Shown one piece after another: positions 61,488 through 64,000 of a stretch of 64,000 nucleotides of DNA. Made by a program: the position numbers and the translations under genes. The first letter of the stretch is position 1. The number at the start of each line of letters is the position of its first letter. The DNA is taken from positions 547,001-611,000 of the forward strand of contig JAJOZX010000484.1 in NCBI GenBank assembly GCA_023014485.1, read 5' to 3'. The notes beneath the pieces are model-generated. The model did not search any database. It was not told where the DNA came from and worked only from the letters and a program-made list of their open reading frames with translations. The DNA is from Bathynomus jamesi. Taxonomy: Eukaryota > Arthropoda > Malacostraca > Isopoda > Cirolanidae.

Positions 61488-64000
61488 TCATTTCGCGAAG
61501 GTCAAGCGTGTCGCCCCTCCTCTCGAGTTGGCCTGGTGAAGTAGTGAGTTGGATTCTTGCGCTCTCCACCTCACATAGCCAGGTACGCCCGGCTCATCGG
61601 GGATTGTTCTGAGCCAGGCGTCAAGTCTTCTTTTGAAGATTTCCACTGCAACTCCCTTCGTGTTTCTTAGGTCTTTGGGCAGCTGATTAAATAGTTTTGG
61701 TCCTCTCACTACAAAACTATTTTCTTTCAGGGTTAAGGATGTTCCCTGTCTCGCCTTCAATTTGGGAATACGACACAGTCTACCGTTTCTACCTTCCACC
61801 GTTGTTTGGGGAGTTATGGGATTCAGAGTAAGATTAGGGACTAGTTTCTCCATTATTTTCCAAGTGTAAATAATGGTGTATCTCTCTCTTCTCCTTTCCA
61901 GTGAATATAGGTTTAGTTCTCGTAACCTTTCCCAGTAATTTAGTTCTTTGCACCCATTGATCTTGGCTGTGAAACTTCTTTGAATCCCCTCCAGCTGTCT
62001 AATGTCTTCTTTTTTATATGGGGATGTTAGGACCGAGCAGTATTCCAGTTTGGGTATTATCAGGGTTTTCAGTAGGGGGATCATTACATTCCTATCCCTT
62101 CGTTTAAAAGTTCTCAATATCAGACCCGTTATTCTCTTTGCTCTGTTTACTGCTATCTTATTTTGTGTTTCAAATTTCGCATCATCTGTCATTACAACCC
62201 CTAAATCTTTTGCTCTGGAATTTCTCTGGACTTCCTGTCCATTTGGGGTATAATATTCCATGGACTTTAGGTCTTCTCTTTTTCCGTACCGTAATAGCTG
62301 AAATTTCTCGGTGTTAAACTTCATATTGTTGTCTTCCGTCCACTTGTAAATTTTGTTTATGTCGGTTTGTAGAGATCCTATGTCTTCTGGTTTTCGTATT
62401 TTTCTACTGATCTTTGTGTCATCTGCAAAGGATGTTACTGTGCTGTCTCTGGTAACGTCCTCATCTATGTCAGTTAGCATGATTATGAAGAGTAGTGGAG
62501 CTAATACCGTTCCTTGTGGTACTGAGCTGAGGACCTCTGATTCTGATGAAGATACTCCTTGTACTGTAACGACTTGCCTCCGCTCACTAAGGAAATTATA
62601 TATCCATTTCCCTACTTTTCCTGTTATTCCCATATATTTCAGTTTATGTATTATGATTCCATGGTCACACTTGTCGAACGCTTTAGCAAAGTCTGTGTAT
62701 AGTACATCATAGTTTTCATTACTTTCAAGTGAATCAATAATGTTGTTGTAGTGTTCCATTAGTTGTGACAGGCATGATCTGCCTGACCGAAACCCGTGTT
62801 GGTTATCATTGAATTTTTTCTGAGTTTCCAAAAAGTCATAGATTTTCTGTCTAACAATTCTTTCAAATATTTTGGTGAGATGAGATGTAAGCGACACTGG
62901 CCTATAGTTTTTGGCCTCGGATCGATCTCCTCCTTTATATATTGGGACGATGTTCGCGCTCTTCAGGATGCCCGGTATTTCTCCCGTGTTTAATGATCGT
63001 CTCCATATCCAGTATAGGGGCTCAGCGATTGCATTCTTGCAGTTTTTGATCAGTGTGGCATTCCATTTATCCGGTCCTGCCGCTGAGTGTGTTTTTAGTT
63101 TCCCTATGACTTGTGCAATATCCTCCGTCGTAAAGTCGAAATCCGTTATACTTTCCCCTTGTGGTTCTTCTTCAAAGAACGCGTTTCTATCGCATATCAG
63201 TTTGTCAGTTTTTGGGATACTGAAAGATGATTCATACTGAGCTTTTAATATTTCAGCTACTTCTGTTAGATCATCAGATAAATCACTATTCTCATTTTTT
63301 AAAGGCCCGATAGTCGCATAGTTTTTCGACTTTCTTTTTGCGAAATTATAGAAGTACTTTGAGTTAGCCTTTATCGCTTCTATAGCGTCATCTTCTTCTT
63401 TTTCTGTATGCTTCTCGATTAGTTCCTCTATGACGACATCGATACTTTGCAGTTTATCATTTAATATTTTTCTGATGTTATCTTTACAATAACTTAATTT
63501 TACAGTCACTCTTTTTCTCTTTCGGAACAATGCCCTCTTTTGTCTTTCGAACCTGCTTCTCTTTCCTCTTTGTTGTATCTTTGGGACGTGTTTTTCCACA
63601 ATTTCTAACGTCTTCTCCTCTAACGTCATTAGCATCTCTTCCGTTGTCTTGGCCTCGAAAATGGTTTTCCAATCTATTACTTCCATGCTGGATGTCACCT
63701 CTTCCCAGTTTATAGCTTTGGAGTGAAAATTAAAAATTTCGAATTTGCTTCTTTCTGTTGTGCGTGTTCTTTCCTTTCCTGTTGCCTTTATATTAGTTGT
63801 TATTTCAATGATGTTGTGGTCTGATATCCTAGTTGGGGATATTTCCACATTATCAATTAAATTACTGTTGTTTGTGAATACCAAATCTAGGCAGTTGTTT
63901 TTTCTTGTGTTTTCTGTTATTTCTTGCGTTAACATAAATTCATCAGCTAAAGCTAGTAGCATTTTTACCTGCTCCTGGTCTTCTCGTGTGCCCCCCTTGT
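61488..64000 (-). CDS. LINE ORF2 (endonuclease-RT), intact but cut by window end
   Basis: The frame is open from 61488 to the window edge (at least 836 codons; the first internal Met is at 63962, but the reading continues upstream with KGGTREDQEQVK, so the true start lies outside). The end of the APE endonuclease is visible (NCLDLVFTNNSNLIDNVEIS, SDHNIIEI). The RT follows with HSAAGPDKWNATLIKNCKNA, NYRPVSLTSHLTKIFERIVR, QHGFRSGRSCLSQLMEHYNN, YTDFAKAFDKCDHGI (motif A), SVPQGTVLAPLLFIIMLTDI (motif B) and SFADDTKIS (catalytic), then the thumb (AKDLGVVMTDDAKFETQNKI) and a conserved C-terminus. CR1/L2/Rex1-like; distinct from the other LINEs here. No lesion is seen in 2.5 kb, so it may be a recent or active copy. 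Confidence 0.93.
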   Translation of the reverse strand, partial: KGGTREDQEQVKMLLALADEFMLTQEITENTRKNNCLDLVFTNNSNLIDNVEISPTRISDHNIIEITTNIKATGKERTRTTERSKFEIFNFHSKAINWEEVTSSMEVIDWKTIFEAKTTEEMLMTLEEKTLEIVEKHVPKIQQRGKRSRFERQKRALFRKRKRVTVKLSYCKDNIRKILNDKLQSIDVVIEELIEKHTEKEEDDAIEAIKANSKYFYNFAKRKSKNYATIGPLKNENSDLSDDLTEVAEILKAQYESSFSIPKTDKLICDRNAFFEEEPQGESITDFDFTTEDIAQVIGKLKTHSAAGPDKWNATLIKNCKNAIAEPLYWIWRRSLNTGEIPGILKSANIVPIYKGGDRSEAKNYRPVSLTSHLTKIFERIVRQKIYDFLETQKKFNDNQHGFRSGRSCLSQLMEHYNNIIDSLESNENYDVLYTDFAKAFDKCDHGIIIHKLKYMGITGKVGKWIYNFLSERRQVVTVQGVSSSESEVLSSVPQGTVLAPLLFIIMLTDIDEDVTRDSTVTSFADDTKISRKIRKPEDIGSLQTDINKIYKWTEDNNMKFNTEKFQLLRYGKREDLKSMEYYTPNGQEVQRNSRAKDLGVVMTDDAKFETQNKIAVNRAKRITGLILRTFKRRDRNVMIPLLKTLIIPKLEYCSVLTSPYKKEDIRQLEGIQRSFTAKINGCKELNYWERLRELNLYSLERRRERYTIIYTWKIMEKLVPNLTLNPITPQTTVEGRNGRLCRIPKLKARQGTSLTLKENSFVVRGPKLFNQLPKDLRNTKGVAVEIFKRRLDAWLRTIPDEPGVPGYVRWRAQESNSLLHQANSRGGATRLTFAK

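Noticed and set aside
1..64000. CRISPR array, operon, phage or other prokaryotic system
   Set aside because: Tandem repeats lack unique spacers. All coding sequence belongs to eukaryotic transposons, with spliceosomal introns in at least one.
1..64000. Host protein-coding gene
   Set aside because: Every recognisable domain belongs to a mobile element; remaining ORFs are short, featureless or shadows of other frames.

Overview
This is eukaryotic, AT-rich DNA built almost entirely from transposable elements inserted into one another. I found no convincing host protein gene, no rRNA and no prokaryotic feature. An arthropod host is the best guess. The evidence is mariners with arthropod-type transposases, an errantivirus-like LTR element with an F-type envelope remnant, Helitron ends in TA-rich sites, and stretches rich in the arthropod telomere-like word TTAGG. 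An aquatic arthropod is possible, but I cannot name the species.

Layout. 1-2300: interspersed repeats, two minisatellites, a small palindromic element and an internally deleted mariner. 2310-10900: a decayed Jockey-type LINE (+) split by a mariner (2446-3817), a SINE-like insert, a hAT MITE (5631-5832) and a hAT element (5841-10672), which is itself split by a composite ZMYM1-type hAT (7295-9671). 10900-17500: old LINE and Penelope-like relics, a tRNA-derived unit, a Helitron end and a hAT MITE. 17558-22088: Helitron fragment and a CR1/L2-type LINE (-). 22179-36535: an errantivirus-like element A (-), carrying a fold-back mariner in its 3' region, a hAT MITE in its 5' LTR and a young Ty3/gypsy element C (30678-35662, +). 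36535-42030: a second CR1/L2-type LINE, its ORF1 split by a hAT. 42057-44482: an opposite-facing errantivirus fragment B (envelope remnant plus LTR). 44545-50072: hAT, Tc1, fold-back mariner, Helitron pieces and nested palindromes. 50073-52982: a second copy of the first mariner, split by an R4-like LINE. 53200-61094: an RTE-like LINE with a 20-bp target duplication, split by a DDE/CxxH DNA transposon and a ZMYM1-type hAT. 61488-64000: an open LINE ORF2 running off the window.

The genes do not form a pathway. They are self-mobilising enzymes (reverse transcriptases, transposases, integrases, helicase pieces), mostly broken. Target duplications and split reading frames set the order of many insertions. 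The youngest-looking item is element C, whose two 468-bp LTRs differ at only two positions. The hunt found structural novelties (fold-back mariners, a fused hAT, a nested palindrome, an unclassified transposase) rather than a new cellular system.
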